Assembly: GCA_021812845.1 (NCBI GenBank)
Contig: JAKAML010000139.1
Location: 1 to 5,170, forward strand
From: Pseudomonadota bacterium
Lineage (GTDB): Bacteria > Pseudomonadota > Alphaproteobacteria > Rhizobiales > Hyphomicrobiaceae
Direction of reading: 5' to 3'
Length of the DNA: 5,170 nucleotides
Below are positions 4,934 through 5,170 of this stretch, piece by piece. The notes under the pieces are model-generated. The model did no database searches. It was not told the DNA's origin and saw nothing but the letters and a program-made list of their open reading frames with translations. Within the stretch, counting starts at the first letter, position 1. The number at the start of each line of letters is the position of its first letter. Made by a program: the position numbers and the translations under genes.

Positions 4934-5170
4934 CACTTCTTGCCTTCGTCGCGTATCGCCTTGATGTCTTCCCAAGTCAGGTCGTCGAGCTTCACCTCGG
5001 CGGCGAGCGCCCGCATCCGGCGCATGGCCTCGGCTGCACGCACGGGGTCGTGCGTGCGCTTGGGCACGATCTCGGCGATGGCCTTGCCGTGGCGGGTGAT
5101 GGTGATGCGCTCACCCCGCTCGACGCGGTCGAGCAGCTCCGAGAGCTTGGTCTTGGCCTCGTAGGCGCCC
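4933..5170 (-). CDS. Phd/YefM-type antitoxin of the vapBC pair (N-terminus cut by window edge)
   Basis: The minus-strand frame from the right edge encodes 78 residues ending at TGA 4933-4935, beginning GAYEAKTKLSELLDRVERGE. This is the typical start of Phd/YefM antitoxins (EAK...LSELL..V..GE...IT.HG...A...P), so only about three to six N-terminal residues are missing. The N-terminal part (to about residue 36, AEIVP) forms the DNA-binding dimer fold. The Lys/Arg/Glu-rich remainder, ending LDDLTWEDIKAIRDEGKK, is the segment that normally wraps and inhibits the toxin. Family antitoxins repress their own operon through sites at the promoter, which here lies outside the window. The antitoxin-first order and one-base overlap with the toxin gene are classic for these modules. 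Confidence 0.88.
   Translation of the reverse strand, partial: GAYEAKTKLSELLDRVERGERITITRHGKAIAEIVPKRTHDPVRAAEAMRRMRALAAEVKLDDLTWEDIKAIRDEGKK

Noticed and set aside
2363..5164. A 933-codon plus-strand open frame running opposite the antiporter, serB and toxin-antitoxin genes
   Set aside because: It is antisense to four clearly recognisable proteins. Its translation is low-complexity Arg/Gly/Ala/Glu/Asp, and it has no domain. Its two similar internal segments simply mirror the two alpha repeats of the antiporter. Long open antisense frames are expected in GC-rich genomes.

Overview
The window is very GC-rich and has the codon bias and protein style of an alphaproteobacterium. The encoded proteins look most like those of the Hyphomicrobiales (Methylobacterium/Salinarimonas-like lineages), but that placement is from memory of related proteins, not from a search. 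It reads as mostly ordinary chromosomal housekeeping DNA with one toxin-antitoxin module at the right edge. I found no convincing new multi-gene system.

Layout: the plus strand carries the 3' part of an Atm1/HMT1-type ABC exporter (2-1138, cut by the left edge). Seven bases later comes a 233-residue conserved-type membrane protein of unknown function (1146-1847), probably in the same operon. A convergent minus-strand small ORF (1907-2095) could encode a 62-residue secreted peptide. A stretch of about 320 bases (2096-2416) has no convincing gene. The rest is minus-strand. Reading right to left in the direction of transcription, it holds a Phd/YefM-type antitoxin (cut by the right edge, ending 4933), a VapC-type PIN toxin (4933-4517, overlapping the antitoxin by one base), phosphoserine phosphatase SerB (4492-3563) and a YrbG-like Na+/Ca2+ antiporter (3433-2417).

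How they fit together: the exporter and the membrane protein probably form one plus-strand transcription unit. The antitoxin, toxin and serB are close enough (24-base gap between vapC and serB) for toxin-antitoxin transcription to read into serine biosynthesis. The antiporter looks separately transcribed. A promoter-like pair overlaps the serB stop codon, and the leader that follows contains a perfect 12-bp tandem repeat and a strongly C-rich, G-poor segment whose complement is a canonical G-quadruplex motif.

Points deserving a second look are the antiporter leader, a Glu in place of the second Asp of the SerB DxDST catalytic motif, a second tight G-quadruplex motif inside the antiporter gene, the vapBC-serB linkage and the small secreted ORF.
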